From Ruania rhizosphaerae (GTDB lineage: Bacteria > Actinomycetota > Actinomycetes > Actinomycetales > Beutenbergiaceae), in contig NZ_VSMB01000005.1 in NCBI RefSeq assembly GCF_009805705.1, positions 62,001 through 126,000 of the forward strand: a stretch of DNA of 64,000 bases, in the 5' to 3' direction. Position numbers and translations under genes: made by a program. The notes beneath the pieces are model-generated. The model did not search any database, was not told the origin of the DNA, and saw only the letters and a program-made list of their open reading frames with translations. Each line of letters begins with the position of its first letter. Position 1 is the first letter of the stretch. Shown piece by piece: positions 42,701 through 51,701 of the stretch.

Positions 42701-44304
42701 GCGTATCCCTGCTCGGCGAGGAACCGCTGCCGGTGGGCGGCGAAGTCCTGGTCCACGGTGTCGCGGGTGACGATCGCGTAGAAGTGCGCGGTCCGCCCGT
42801 CGGCTTTGGGCCGCATCACCCGACCGAGCCGTTGCGCCTCCTCCTGCCGGGAGCCGAACGAGCCGGAGATCTGGATCGCCACCGCCGCCTCGGGCAGGTC
42901 GATGGAGAAGTTCGCGACCTTGCTCACCACGAGGGTGGTCAGCTCACCGGTGCGGAACGCCTCGAACAGCCGCTGCCGCTCGGGCACGGTGGTGCTGCCG
43001 GTGATGACCGGAGCGTCCAGCGCCTCGCTGAGCTCGGTCAGCTGGTCGATGTACTGGCCGATGATGAGGGTCTGCTCCCCAGCGTGCTTCTTCAGCAGTT
43101 CGCGCACCACCGCGGTCTTCGCCGACGCCGTCGCTGCCAGCCGGTACCGGTCCTCCGGCTCGGCCATCGCGTACGCCATCCGGTCCGAGTGCGGCAGGTC
43201 GAGGCGCACCTCGGTGCAGTCGGCGGGGGCGATGTAGCCCTGGGACTCGATGTCCTTCCACGGGGCGTCGTAGCGCTTGGGGCCGATGAGCGAGAACACC
43301 TCGTCCTCGCGCCCGTCCTCGCGCACCAGCGTGGCGGTCAGGCCGAGGCGCCTACGGGCCTGAAGGTCCGCCGTCATGCGGAAGATCGGGGCGGGCAGCA
43401 GGTGCACCTCGTCGTAGACGATGAGGCCCCAGTCGCGGGCGTCCAGCAGGTCCAGGTGCGGGTAGGCGCCCTTCCGGCGGGTGGTGAGCACCTGGTAGGT
43501 GGCGATCGTGACCGGCCGGATCTCCTTGCGGGAGCCGGAGTACTCGCCGATCTCCTCCGCCGTCAGGGACGTGCGGCGCACCAGCTCATCGCGCCACTGC
43601 CGGGCGCTGACGGTGTTGGTCACCAGGATCAGGGTGGTGGTGCCGGACTGGGCCATCGCCCCGGCCCCCACGAGTGTCTTGCCCGCCCCGCAGGGGAGCA
43701 CGACGACGCCGCTTCCGCCGTGCCAGAACGTCTCCACCGCCTCTTCCTGATAGGGGCGCAGTGACCAGTCATCAGTGTTGAGGGAGATGGCGTGCTTCTC
43801 GCCGTCGACGTAGCCAGCGAGATCCTCGGCCGGCCAGCCAAGCTTGACGAGCACCTGCTTGAGGTGGCCGCGCTCGCTCGGGTGCACGACGACGGTCGTC
43901 TCGTCGACCTTCGCGCCCACCAGGCCGGCGGTGCGCTTGGAACGCAGCACCTCGGTGAGCACGGGCACGTCCAGCGCGTGCAGCACGAGCCCGTGGGTGG
44001 GGTGCTCCATCAGTTGCAGCCGCCCGTAGCGGGACATCGTCTCGGCGATGTCGACCAGCAGGGCGTGCGGCACCGGGTAGCGCGAGTACTGGATGAGGGT
44101 ATCGACCACCTGCTCGGCATCGTGGCCGGCGGCGCGGGCGTTCCACAGCCCCAGCGGGGTGAGCCGGTAGGTGTGGATATGCTCCGGTGCGCGTTCGAGC
44201 TCAGCGAATGGGGCGATGGCGCGCCGGCACGCACCGGCCTGCTCGTGGTCGACTTCGAGCAGCAGGGACTTGTCGGACTGGACGATCAGGGGGCCGTCGG
44301 GCAT
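42655..44304 (-). CDS. XPB-type DNA repair helicase
   Basis: The product is 549 residues. An N-terminal helicase-associated region (1-170) precedes helicase motifs: Q-region RPYQEEAVETF, Walker A CGAGKTLVGAG, DEVH box (IVYDEVHLLP), LGLTATL, and motif VI EEAQRLGRVMRPK. It belongs to the superfamily 2 bacterial XPB family. The role in repair is inferred from homology. The helicase-associated gene 29 bases upstream on the same strand is its usual neighbour. Confidence 0.95.
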   Translation of the reverse strand: MPDGPLIVQSDKSLLLEVDHEQAGACRRAIAPFAELERAPEHIHTYRLTPLGLWNARAAGHDAEQVVDTLIQYSRYPVPHALLVDIAETMSRYGRLQLMEHPTHGLVLHALDVPVLTEVLRSKRTAGLVGAKVDETTVVVHPSERGHLKQVLVKLGWPAEDLAGYVDGEKHAISLNTDDWSLRPYQEEAVETFWHGGSGVVVLPCGAGKTLVGAGAMAQSGTTTLILVTNTVSARQWRDELVRRTSLTAEEIGEYSGSRKEIRPVTIATYQVLTTRRKGAYPHLDLLDARDWGLIVYDEVHLLPAPIFRMTADLQARRRLGLTATLVREDGREDEVFSLIGPKRYDAPWKDIESQGYIAPADCTEVRLDLPHSDRMAYAMAEPEDRYRLAATASAKTAVVRELLKKHAGEQTLIIGQYIDQLTELSEALDAPVITGSTTVPERQRLFEAFRTGELTTLVVSKVANFSIDLPEAAVAIQISGSFGSRQEEAQRLGRVMRPKADGRTAHFYAIVTRDTVDQDFAAHRQRFLAEQGYAYTIVDAVDLLGSGA

Positions 44305-44333
44305 CGGATCATTCTCTCACCTCTGTGTGACCC

Positions 44334-46616
44334 TCACACCGGCCGCACCGCCACGATCCGGTGCGGAGCCACGGTGATCTCGGCATCACGCCGCACGTCC
44401 CGCACCCGCACCCATCCGCCGTCCACAGTCAGGGGCAGCACGACGCGAGACTCGCTCCCGCCGCGCGGTCCCGCCATTACGAGTTCCACCTCGGTACCGG
44501 AGCGTGCCGCCACCCGCAGCGCCTCGAGCACCTGCGGTGGTTCCGGAACGTCCGTCCCGCGGTCGGCGAGCAGCCGCTGGGCTCGCTCCTCCCCGGCGCG
44601 CATGTGCCGGACCGACTCCCGGAGATCCGCCTCGTCCGGACCGGTCTCGGGCTCCGGATCGACCGCCGGGTGCGGTGCCCGGGCGCGAGGGACCGGGACC
44701 GCGACCACCGTGCCGTCGGTGGCCTCCAGCACCGGGTTCGCGCCCGCATCCCGCAGTGCCGCTACCAGTTCACCCGGTTCGGCTCGGGCGATCAGCACCG
44801 TCGGTGCGATCGCCCGCAGCCCCAGGCCGGCGAGCATCGGCGCTCCGAGCAAGCGGGCGGCGGTTGCCTCGTCCACCCGCACGTAGGACCGTGCCGTACC
44901 CACCCGCACCTGCCCGTGCGTGCGGGCGGTATCGTGCACCAGATACTCCAACGGCTGCGGAACTCGCGGGGAGACGGCGCGCAACCGTGCCAGCAGTTCC
45001 TCCGCGGTACCACCCCGCTCCAGCGCTCGCCGCACACTGCCCGCGGTGAACCGGACCGTCACCGCGGCACCCTGGCTCTCCACCTCGGCCGTATCGGCCA
45101 GTAGACCTGCGAGCACCCCGCCCGGCCGGCCGGGCACGATGCCCGTCAGGTCGCCCTGCAGGATCAGCTCCTCGACGGCCGGGGGTAGTTGCGCCGTGAA
45201 CGCCTCCACGAGCGCGGCCCGCACCCGGGAGTGCTCACCCACGAGCTCAGCGGGGCTGGCCAGTTCCGCCTCGTTGCCATAAGCCGCCACCAGCGCCCGA
45301 CCGGCCTCGGACAGTGCCCCCGCCCCGGTCAGCCCGAGACCTGCAGCCTCAGCGAGTACCGCCGTCACGGCAGCCTCGGGTGGGACCGAACGCGCACTGA
45401 ACCAGGAGAGCCGTTCGCGTACGGCGCTCACCTCCGGCGCACTCCCGGGCGGCCAGGCCGCCACAGCCGCCAGCACCCGACGGCGTAGCACCGGCGCCCA
45501 GTGACGTTCCAGTGCCGGGCCGAGCGCCGACCGTAGCGTCCCGCGGTCATCGCGCGTCCCCGCCAACCAGGGGGTGCGCCGCCACCCGATCCAGCCGAGC
45601 ACCAGATCCGCCCACCGCTCGCCGATCCCCTCACCGGCCCATTCCTCGGCCGCCACGGTCGGTGCCCAGGCAGTCCCGTCGTCATCGTGGAGACGCCCGA
45701 CCAGCCCAAGCATGGTGGCGAGCTCCACCGCCAGCACCGCGCGCTCCGAGGTCGCACCGATCCGGCTCGCCAGCTGCCGCAGCTCGCGTACCCCGACCCC
45801 ACCGGCTCGCAGTACCCGCGGCGGCTCCTGGCCCCAGGCCGTCAACGCCTGGTCGATCTGACCGAGCAGGGTCTCGGCGGCGCGCACCGACTCCGCGGCC
45901 ACGGTCTCCTCACCCCGGGTGGGCGCCTCGGCCAGCGGGGGAGCCGCCTGCAGTCCGCGGACCAGCCGGCCGCCCCGGGCGGCGATCCCGACCTCGCGGG
46001 GAAGGACCAGTTCGGTACCGGACCGACGCATCAGCACGTGGTGATCGAGCAGCCAGCGCGCCGCCGCCGGGATGTCGTGGGCCACGGTGCCCACCGGCGG
46101 CCCCCAGGTGAGGGCCTCGAGCATCCGCCGTGCGCCATCTGGTGCCCGGGCCATCGTCTCGGTGAGAGCGTGTGCCGTGGTCGGCCAGCCCGCATCCGGG
46201 CGGGCACCGAGCTCACCCAGCGGCGGACCCAACCCGAGCGGGTGGGATCCCACGGCCTCAGCGAGCCCGGGTACGGGACGGAAGGCTCCGCCGTCGGACA
46301 TCACCAGGGCGAGCTCAGTGAGGATCGTGAGATGTGGCGCTGCATCGGCTCCGACGGCGGAGGAGACCGCCTCGGACGTGCATCCCGGCTGCAGCAGCAC
46401 GAGCGCCTCGGCGACCACACTGGTGGGGGAGTCGAGCGTGGCCAGGGCCCGTGCGAGCGAACCGCGCGCCCCGGCCCGGCTCGCGAGCGCGGTGATCGAC
46501 GTCGGAGGCGGGGCGGCCAGGTCCGGTCGGTGGCGCAACAGCGAGGTGATCCTGGCGTCGTCCCAGGAGCGCAGGACCTCGGCGAGGTCGGGCGCGGTCG
46601 ACACACCGATGGACAT
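44334..46616 (-). CDS. Helicase-associated domain protein (partner of XPB)
   Basis: The product is 760 residues from the ATG at 46616. It is rich in Ala/Arg/Leu helices without Walker motifs. The C-terminal third (LEYLVHDTARTHGQVRVGTARSYVR-type segment, LRAIAPTVLIARAEPGELV) is the 'helicase XPB/Ssl2 N-terminal' domain found next to XPB in actinobacteria. It probably contacts DNA or the helicase. It is read in the same direction as XPB with 29 bases between. Confidence 0.82.
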   Translation of the reverse strand: MSIGVSTAPDLAEVLRSWDDARITSLLRHRPDLAAPPPTSITALASRAGARGSLARALATLDSPTSVVAEALVLLQPGCTSEAVSSAVGADAAPHLTILTELALVMSDGGAFRPVPGLAEAVGSHPLGLGPPLGELGARPDAGWPTTAHALTETMARAPDGARRMLEALTWGPPVGTVAHDIPAAARWLLDHHVLMRRSGTELVLPREVGIAARGGRLVRGLQAAPPLAEAPTRGEETVAAESVRAAETLLGQIDQALTAWGQEPPRVLRAGGVGVRELRQLASRIGATSERAVLAVELATMLGLVGRLHDDDGTAWAPTVAAEEWAGEGIGERWADLVLGWIGWRRTPWLAGTRDDRGTLRSALGPALERHWAPVLRRRVLAAVAAWPPGSAPEVSAVRERLSWFSARSVPPEAAVTAVLAEAAGLGLTGAGALSEAGRALVAAYGNEAELASPAELVGEHSRVRAALVEAFTAQLPPAVEELILQGDLTGIVPGRPGGVLAGLLADTAEVESQGAAVTVRFTAGSVRRALERGGTAEELLARLRAVSPRVPQPLEYLVHDTARTHGQVRVGTARSYVRVDEATAARLLGAPMLAGLGLRAIAPTVLIARAEPGELVAALRDAGANPVLEATDGTVVAVPVPRARAPHPAVDPEPETGPDEADLRESVRHMRAGEERAQRLLADRGTDVPEPPQVLEALRVAARSGTEVELVMAGPRGGSESRVVLPLTVDGGWVRVRDVRRDAEITVAPHRIVAVRPV

Positions 46617-46768
46617 CCTGCCCAGTCTACGGACCGACGGCGTACCGGGCGGATCAGCGCCCAGCACAATCAGGTCGCCCACGCCCGCTCCCGGCCGGTA
46701 AACTCGGTGAGCGGGTGCGCTCAGGGCGCGCCCGTTCGTTCGATCCCGTCAAGAGTCAGGACATCCTC

Positions 46769-47152
46769 GTGCCCACCGGCAAGGTCAAGTACTTCGACGC
46801 CGACCGTGGTTTCGGCTTCATCGCTGCCGACGACGGCGGCGAAGTCTTCCTGCACGCTTCCGCGCTGCCCACCGACGTCACCGCGCCGCGCAAGGGCAGT
46901 CGCGTCGAGTTCAGCGTCGCCGACGGCCGTCGCGGCCCGCAGGCACTGTCGGTGACCCTGCTGGACCCGGTGCCCTCCGTCGTGCGCGCCAAGCGGCGCC
47001 CCGCCGACGAGATGGCTCCGATCGTGGAGGACCTGATCAAGTGGCTCGACAAGGCCGGTGGCCGGCTGCGCTCCGGACGGTACCCGGACTCGGCGGACTC
47101 GGCTCGCCTGGCCAAGCTGCTGCGAGCTGTTGCCGACGAGTTCGACGCATGA
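46769..47152 (+). CDS. Cold-shock domain protein with C-terminal extension
   Basis: The product is 127 residues from the GTG at 46769. Residues 1-65 are a cold-shock domain with RNP motifs RGFGFI (about 13-18) and VFLHASAL (about 27-34). Residues 66-127 are an extra helical extension (MAPIVEDLIKWLD) not found in simple CspA. RNA-binding role inferred. It is followed 46 bases later by DUF3027, a conserved actinobacterial pair. Confidence 0.9.
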   Translation: MPTGKVKYFDADRGFGFIAADDGGEVFLHASALPTDVTAPRKGSRVEFSVADGRRGPQALSVTLLDPVPSVVRAKRRPADEMAPIVEDLIKWLDKAGGRLRSGRYPDSADSARLAKLLRAVADEFDA

Positions 47153-47198
47153 CCCTGACTCGCGCGACGAGTCCGCACCCGCCGATGGAAGGCACCTC

Positions 47199-48107
47199 AT
47201 GAGCACTGTCACCTTCACCGGGAAGGCGCCCTCGACCCGGCGCTCCACCAAGGACGCCGTGCTCGAGGGCGCGGTCGAGCTCGCGCGGGAGGCGCTGAGC
47301 TCCACGACTGACGGCGTGGGGGAGCACCTCGGGTTCGAGTTGGAGTCCGAGCGGCTCGGGATCCACTGGTTCGCGGCCACGATGCCCGGATACCTCGGCT
47401 GGCGCTGGTACGTCTCGGTCTCCCGTGCGCCTCGTTCGCGTACCGCGACCATCTGCGAGAGCGGGCTGTTGCCCGGCGACGGCTCCCTCCTCGCACCCGC
47501 GTGGTTGCCGTGGTCGGAGCGCCTCGCCCCCGGCGACCTCGGCCCGACCGACCGGCTCCCGCACGTGTCCGACGACGAGCGGCTCGAACGCGGACACGTC
47601 GCCACGGGTGACCCGGAGCTGGACCGGATCGCGATCGTCGAACTCGGACTAGGACGCGACCGGGTGATGAACGCCAAGGCGCTCGATGCCGCGGCCACCC
47701 GCTGGTACCACGGCTCTCAGGGCCCGGAATCCAGCGGCGCGCGCGTCGCCGGTAAGTCCTGCGCAGCATGCGGCTTCGTCGTCCCCTTGGCCGGTTCGCT
47801 CGGCCAGCTCTTCGGGGTGTGCGCCAACGAGTGGTCTCCCGACGACGGCAAGGTCGTCTCCCTCGACCACGGGTGCGGGGCGCACTCCGAGACGGATGTG
47901 ACGCCGCAGGGGCACGAGTGGTCTCAGAGTGATCTCGTCGTCAACGAGCACGGTATCGACGTGGTGGAGAGCACGGAAGTCTCCGGGGCCTCCTCGGAGC
48001 GCGAGGCCGCCCCGGAACCCGAGGCGTCTCAGGAGTCTGAGGCTGTCCAGGAGCCTGAGGCCCCTCAGGAGTCCACGGATGAGACGGGCTCGCCGAGCGA
48101 CTCCTGA
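47199..48107 (+). CDS. DUF3027 domain protein
   Basis: The product is 302 residues from the ATG at 47199. The core (about 1-235) has WRWYVSVSRAPRSRTATICES, LLAPAWLPW, and a late cysteine/histidine set CAACG...C...HGCGAH that could bind zinc. The last 60 residues are Glu/Ser/Pro-rich repeats (EPEAS/ESEAV/EPEAP). Function unknown; adjacency to the cold-shock gene is conserved as I recall. Confidence 0.85.
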   Translation: MSTVTFTGKAPSTRRSTKDAVLEGAVELAREALSSTTDGVGEHLGFELESERLGIHWFAATMPGYLGWRWYVSVSRAPRSRTATICESGLLPGDGSLLAPAWLPWSERLAPGDLGPTDRLPHVSDDERLERGHVATGDPELDRIAIVELGLGRDRVMNAKALDAAATRWYHGSQGPESSGARVAGKSCAACGFVVPLAGSLGQLFGVCANEWSPDDGKVVSLDHGCGAHSETDVTPQGHEWSQSDLVVNEHGIDVVESTEVSGASSEREAAPEPEASQESEAVQEPEAPQESTDETGSPSDS

Positions 48108-48116
48108 ATTCCCCAC

Positions 48117-48145
48117 CTGACCAACCGGCCAACCCTCGCTACGCT
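48117..48145 (+). promoter_or_regulatory. Promoter of the small secreted peptide gene
   Basis: CTGACC (48117-48122) and TACGCT (48140-48145) are separated by 17 bp, a reasonable -35/-10 pair. It lies just after the DUF3027 stop and before the hairpin and peptide gene. Confidence 0.5.
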
Positions 48146-48154
48146 GGGAACTCG

Positions 48155-48180
48155 GGCACCGGCGTTCGGGAGCCGGTGCC
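48155..48180 (+). promoter_or_regulatory. Perfect hairpin in the leader of the small peptide gene
   Basis: GGCACCGGC-N8-GCCGGTGCC pairs perfectly over 9 bp, 19 bases before the ATG at 48200. It could terminate DUF3027 transcription or act as a 5' leader stem of the peptide mRNA. Confidence 0.5.
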
Positions 48181-48199
48181 GTGACGAGAGGATGGACCC

Positions 48200-48376
48200 A
48201 TGAAGGGCAACTCGAGGGCACGTCGCACGATCGCAGCCGTCGTGACGGGTGTTGGTCTGCTTCTTGCAGCACCCGTGGCAGCCGGGGCGAGCACGCTCAG
48301 CTCCGATGCACCGGTCACGGCCGGTGGATTCACGATCCAGGGTGGAGGGAACGGGGCAGACGAAGAAGTCATCTGA
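48200..48376 (+). CDS. Small secreted peptide (58 residues)
   Basis: Starting at ATG 48200 after AGAGGA, the frame reads MKGNSRARRTIAAVVTGVGL and continues through a hydrophobic core to VAAGA, a classic signal peptide (about 30 residues, AGA-S cleavage). It leaves a mature peptide of about 28 residues, starting STLSSDAPVT and ending Gly-rich then acidic (GADEEVI). Its own promoter and hairpin leader precede it. No cysteines, so not a disulfide peptide. Family unknown. The downstream MFS gene begins within or just after it in another frame. Confidence 0.6.
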   Translation: MKGNSRARRTIAAVVTGVGLLLAAPVAAGASTLSSDAPVTAGGFTIQGGGNGADEEVI

Positions 48377-49658
48377 ACCTACGCCCCACGGTGACCGGTC
48401 CGGTGTTCCGGGCCGGTCACCGTCAGCCACTCCTCGTTCCTCCACCGCCGAGGGCCAGGCGCTGCGCCCGCTGATCCGCGGGGTGTATCTGCCGGCCCTG
48501 CTCTTCAGCGTGGGCATCGGTGCGATGACGCCGATGGTCGTCGTCAGTGCCACCGCGCTCGGAGCCGATGGCGCGACCGCCGCACTTCTCGCAGCTCTCA
48601 TCCCGGTCGGTCACATCCTCGCCGACCTGCCCGCCGGCGCTCTCACGTCCCGCTTCGGCGAACGTGCCACGATGATCGGTTCCTCCGCGGTGGCGATGGT
48701 CGCCCTGGCCGCGTGCGCCCTCGCGCCGAACCTCGCCGTGCTCGGTGCCGGTGTGCTCGTCGTCGGAGGGACTGCCGCCGTGTACGGGCTCGCCCGGCAG
48801 GCCTATCTGACCGAGGTCATCCCGCCGATGCAGCGGGCTCGCGCACTCTCCTCTCTCGGCGGCGTGGGCCGGATCGGGATCTTCGTCGGCCCGTTCCTCG
48901 GTGCCGCACTCGTGCTGGGACGCCCCGACCCGGCGCCCTCGTACTGGCTCGCCGCCGGCACCTCGCTCCTGTCCGCGATTGTGGTCTGGCGGAGTGCCCC
49001 GCACGAAACGCCGCGCCACTACACCCCTGACCGCCCCCGGGCCTCCACCTGGTCGGTGCTGCGGGAGCAGCGTGCCATCTTCCTCTCGCTCGGTATCGCC
49101 GTCGTGCTCGTGGGCGCTATGCGTGGGGCCCGGCAGACGGTGCTGCCGCTGTGGACGGAGAGCCTCGGTTACACCCCGGCCGTCACCAGTGTGGTCTTCG
49201 GTATCGCCGGCGCCGTCGACATGCTGCTGTTCTACCCGGCCGGCAAGGTCATGGATCGCATGGGCCGGCTCTGGATCGCGATCCCCTCGATGCTCGTGAC
49301 CGGGATTGCGATGCTGTTTCTCCCACTCACCGATGCGCTTGTGACCGTGGGGATCGTCGCCGTGCTGCTGGGGCTGGGCAATGGGATCGGCTCAGGTGTG
49401 CTGATGACGTTGGCGGCCGACACCGCCCCCGAGCACGGCCGCCCACAGTTCCTCGGCGTCTGGCGGCTCTACTCCGACGCCGGGATGGCCACCGGCCCGC
49501 TCGTCGTCTCCGCCGGTGCCGCTCTCGGTTCCCTCGCCGCGGGGATCGCGGCCACCGGCGGCATCGGGTTGCTCGCCGTGCTGGCGCTGTGGCGCTGGGT
49601 GCCACGCTGGAGCGTGCACGCGAACCGGACCACCCGCCGTCGGGCAGGTCTCGGGTGA
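48342..49658 (+). CDS. MFS transporter
   Basis: The product is about 438 residues if started at GTG 48342; ATG 48306 and GTG 48483 are alternatives, the last removing the cytoplasmic tail just before helix 1. Twelve hydrophobic helices are visible, with the inter-helix motif GALTSRFGERATM between helices 2 and 3 and YPAGKVMDRMGR in the second half, both typical of drug/proton antiporters. Substrate unknown. It overlaps the acVLRF1 start by 4 bases (GTGA). Confidence 0.85.
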   Translation: MEGTGQTKKSSEPTPHGDRSGVPGRSPSATPRSSTAEGQALRPLIRGVYLPALLFSVGIGAMTPMVVVSATALGADGATAALLAALIPVGHILADLPAGALTSRFGERATMIGSSAVAMVALAACALAPNLAVLGAGVLVVGGTAAVYGLARQAYLTEVIPPMQRARALSSLGGVGRIGIFVGPFLGAALVLGRPDPAPSYWLAAGTSLLSAIVVWRSAPHETPRHYTPDRPRASTWSVLREQRAIFLSLGIAVVLVGAMRGARQTVLPLWTESLGYTPAVTSVVFGIAGAVDMLLFYPAGKVMDRMGRLWIAIPSMLVTGIAMLFLPLTDALVTVGIVAVLLGLGNGIGSGVLMTLAADTAPEHGRPQFLGVWRLYSDAGMATGPLVVSAGAALGSLAAGIAATGGIGLLAVLALWRWVPRWSVHANRTTRRRAGLG

Positions 49659-50389
49659 GCCGCCGCCTGGAGATCGGTGCGGCGCGGCTGCCCGGCTGGA
49701 TGGCGCGGTTCGCCGCGCGGCACCCGGGGGCCACGGCGCAGGTGAGCGCCGACGGCGTCCGGCTGGACACCCCGGACGGCGCGTGGGCGGAGGTCACCGC
49801 CTGGCCAGGGATCAGGCCGGAGCCATCGCCCACCGGCCTGATCGGCTGGGATTCCTTGGCCGACTGGGCTGCAGGGCCGCCGGCCTGTGCGTTCGTGCTG
49901 ATTCGCCGTGGCGGATGGGCAGTCGGCCTGAGCCAGAGTGACCGGCTCGTCCGGCACCGCACCGGGCGGCGGTATGTGCAGTCGCGCACTGCGGCGGGCG
50001 GGTGGTCCCAGCAGCGGTTCGCGCGGCGGCGCGGTAACCAGGCGGATGCGCTGGTGGTGCATGTGGCGGGCGTGGTCGAAGAACTGGTGGGAGAGTCGCG
50101 GGACGACCTCGGGCAGGGCGATACCGGATCGGATGGTTACGTGCTGAACGGTCTCGTGTTGGGCGGGGACAAGGCGCTTGCCGCGGCGGTGCTCGCCGAG
50201 TTGCCCGGCGCTGGTGCCGGCAGTTCCGGAGCCGGCAGTTCCCGGGCCGGCAGTCCTGCGACCCGCTTGGCCGACCTGCCCCGGCGGGAACTGTACGACC
50301 TACCCGACCCACGTCTGGTGGTGCTGCGCTCGGCCCTGACGCGGGCGCGATCGGCCGTCGTGACGATCGATGACCCGGCTCTGCGGTGA
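49655..50389 (+). CDS. acVLRF1-type peptidyl-tRNA hydrolase (ribosome rescue)
   Basis: The product is 244 residues from the GTG overlapping the MFS stop. WAVGLSQSDRL, then GGWSQQRFARRRGNQA (115-130), is the VLRF1/Vms1-like active-site block with the catalytic-type Gln. The C-terminus VVLRSALTRARSAVV is also family-like. Eukaryotic Vms1/ANKZF1 releases stalled nascent chains from 60S subunits; the actinobacterial form is assumed to act similarly on stalled ribosomes. A Gly/Ser insertion at about 185-205 is unusual but short. Confidence 0.85.
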   Translation: MSRRLEIGAARLPGWMARFAARHPGATAQVSADGVRLDTPDGAWAEVTAWPGIRPEPSPTGLIGWDSLADWAAGPPACAFVLIRRGGWAVGLSQSDRLVRHRTGRRYVQSRTAAGGWSQQRFARRRGNQADALVVHVAGVVEELVGESRDDLGQGDTGSDGYVLNGLVLGGDKALAAAVLAELPGAGAGSSGAGSSRAGSPATRLADLPRRELYDLPDPRLVVLRSALTRARSAVVTIDDPALR

Positions 50390-50395
50390 GGGGAC

Positions 50396-51544
50396 TCAGC
50401 GCCCGAGGCGGAACAGCGACTCATCGAGCATTCGCACCACACCGGTGAGGGTGGCATCGGCCCCCAGACGCGCCGGTTCGATCACCAGTGACCGGGTCAT
50501 CATCGGGTGCGACCCGGCGTAGAGCTGGCTGCGGATCGCGGAGACGAACGGCTCGAGTGTGGCCAGCGCCCCTCCCAGGTAGACCGCCCCGGGGTTGAAG
50601 AAGTTCACGACGGCGCACATCACCTCCCCGAGGTGGCGTCCGGCCGTTCGGGCGAGGGTGGTGGCGACGGGGTCGGCATCGCGCACGCGGTCGAGCACGT
50701 CCGCCGTCGAGGTCACGTCATAGCCCTGTTCGCGCAGCAACCGCACCAGCGCCGCCCCGGAGGCGACGGTCTCCAGGCAGCCGTGGTTGCCGCACGAGCA
50801 CGGTGTCTCACCCGCGGCGCTGACCCGGGTGTGGGTGATGTCTCCGGCCACCCCGCCGGCGCCGTGGTAGACCGATCCGTGCACCACGATGCCCGCTCCG
50901 ATCGCGGTGCCCGCCTTCACGGTGACCGAGTGCTCGACCCGTTCGGTGCGGGCGAAGTGTTCTCCGAGGGCCATCGCGTTCGCATCGTTCTCCACCACGA
51001 CCGGCACCCCGGTCGCCTGCTCCAGCAGACCTCCGATGTCATGGCCCTGCCAGCCGGGCATCCGGGAAGGGCTTTCGACCGTACGGCGGGTCACGTCGAC
51101 GGGTCCGGGCAGCGAGATCCCGGCACCGACGAGCTGCCCGTCGACGGCAGGTCCGGTGGCGAGCGAGGTGAGCCCGGCGGCGACCGCCTCGATCACGGCC
51201 GGTGCCCCCTCGGTCAGATCGACGGGGATCTCGGTGGTCGCGACGATCCCGGCGCCACGGCGCACCAGGCCGATCCGGGCGTGCCCGCCGCCGAGGTCGA
51301 TCGCGCCGAGGTACTCGTCCCGGTCGGTCAGGCGCAGTTCCCGGGGGCGTCGGCCACCGCTGGACTCCCCAGCGGACCCTTCGACCAGATGCCCGTCGGT
51401 CAGGAGCGCCTGGACGTGCTGGGAGACGGTCGAGGGCGAGAGGTCGAGCGCCTCCGCAAGCTCACGTCGTGATCGGGCCCGACCGGATCCGATGAGCATC
51501 AGGATCTCGTCCTGGGCGGCCGTCGTGCTCTTCCGTCGGGACAT
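50396..51544 (-). CDS. ROK family transcriptional regulator (NagC/XylR-like)
   Basis: The product is 382 residues. An N-terminal winged HTH (RRELAEALDLSPSTVSQHV, about 26-44) is followed by a ROK sugar-kinase-like domain with LGAIDLGGGHARIGL and the zinc motif CSCGNHGCLE. It is divergent from the GH29 operon and most likely represses it until the sugar or its phosphate binds. The intergenic region holds several candidate operator half-sites. Confidence 0.92.
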   Translation of the reverse strand: MSRRKSTTAAQDEILMLIGSGRARSRRELAEALDLSPSTVSQHVQALLTDGHLVEGSAGESSGGRRPRELRLTDRDEYLGAIDLGGGHARIGLVRRGAGIVATTEIPVDLTEGAPAVIEAVAAGLTSLATGPAVDGQLVGAGISLPGPVDVTRRTVESPSRMPGWQGHDIGGLLEQATGVPVVVENDANAMALGEHFARTERVEHSVTVKAGTAIGAGIVVHGSVYHGAGGVAGDITHTRVSAAGETPCSCGNHGCLETVASGAALVRLLREQGYDVTSTADVLDRVRDADPVATTLARTAGRHLGEVMCAVVNFFNPGAVYLGGALATLEPFVSAIRSQLYAGSHPMMTRSLVIEPARLGADATLTGVVRMLDESLFRLGR

Positions 51545-51559
51545 GAGACCACCCTAGCG

Positions 51560-51660
51560 ACTTCTTACGGACTTCGTGCGAAACAAACGTAACTTTGTTG
51601 TGACACTTCATGCATAGACAGGAAGAACATCGGATGTCTAGCGTATGAAGTACGTGAAGT
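51560..51660. promoter_or_regulatory. Operator cluster between ROK regulator and fucosidase operon
   Basis: ACTTC-T-C-type 9-mers recur: 51560-51568, 51571-51579 (11 bp apart), and 51605-51613 on the plus strand. The complementary GTATGAAGT (51643-51651) and ACGTGAAGT (51652-51660) follow. Between them AACAAA-N6-TTTGTT (51582-51599) is a perfect dyad. Spacing near one helical turn suggests cooperative regulator binding. Confidence 0.55.
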
Positions 51661-51701
51661 TCTGACGTACTCCCCACCCGGGCAAAGGAGCATCCCGCAC
51701 G

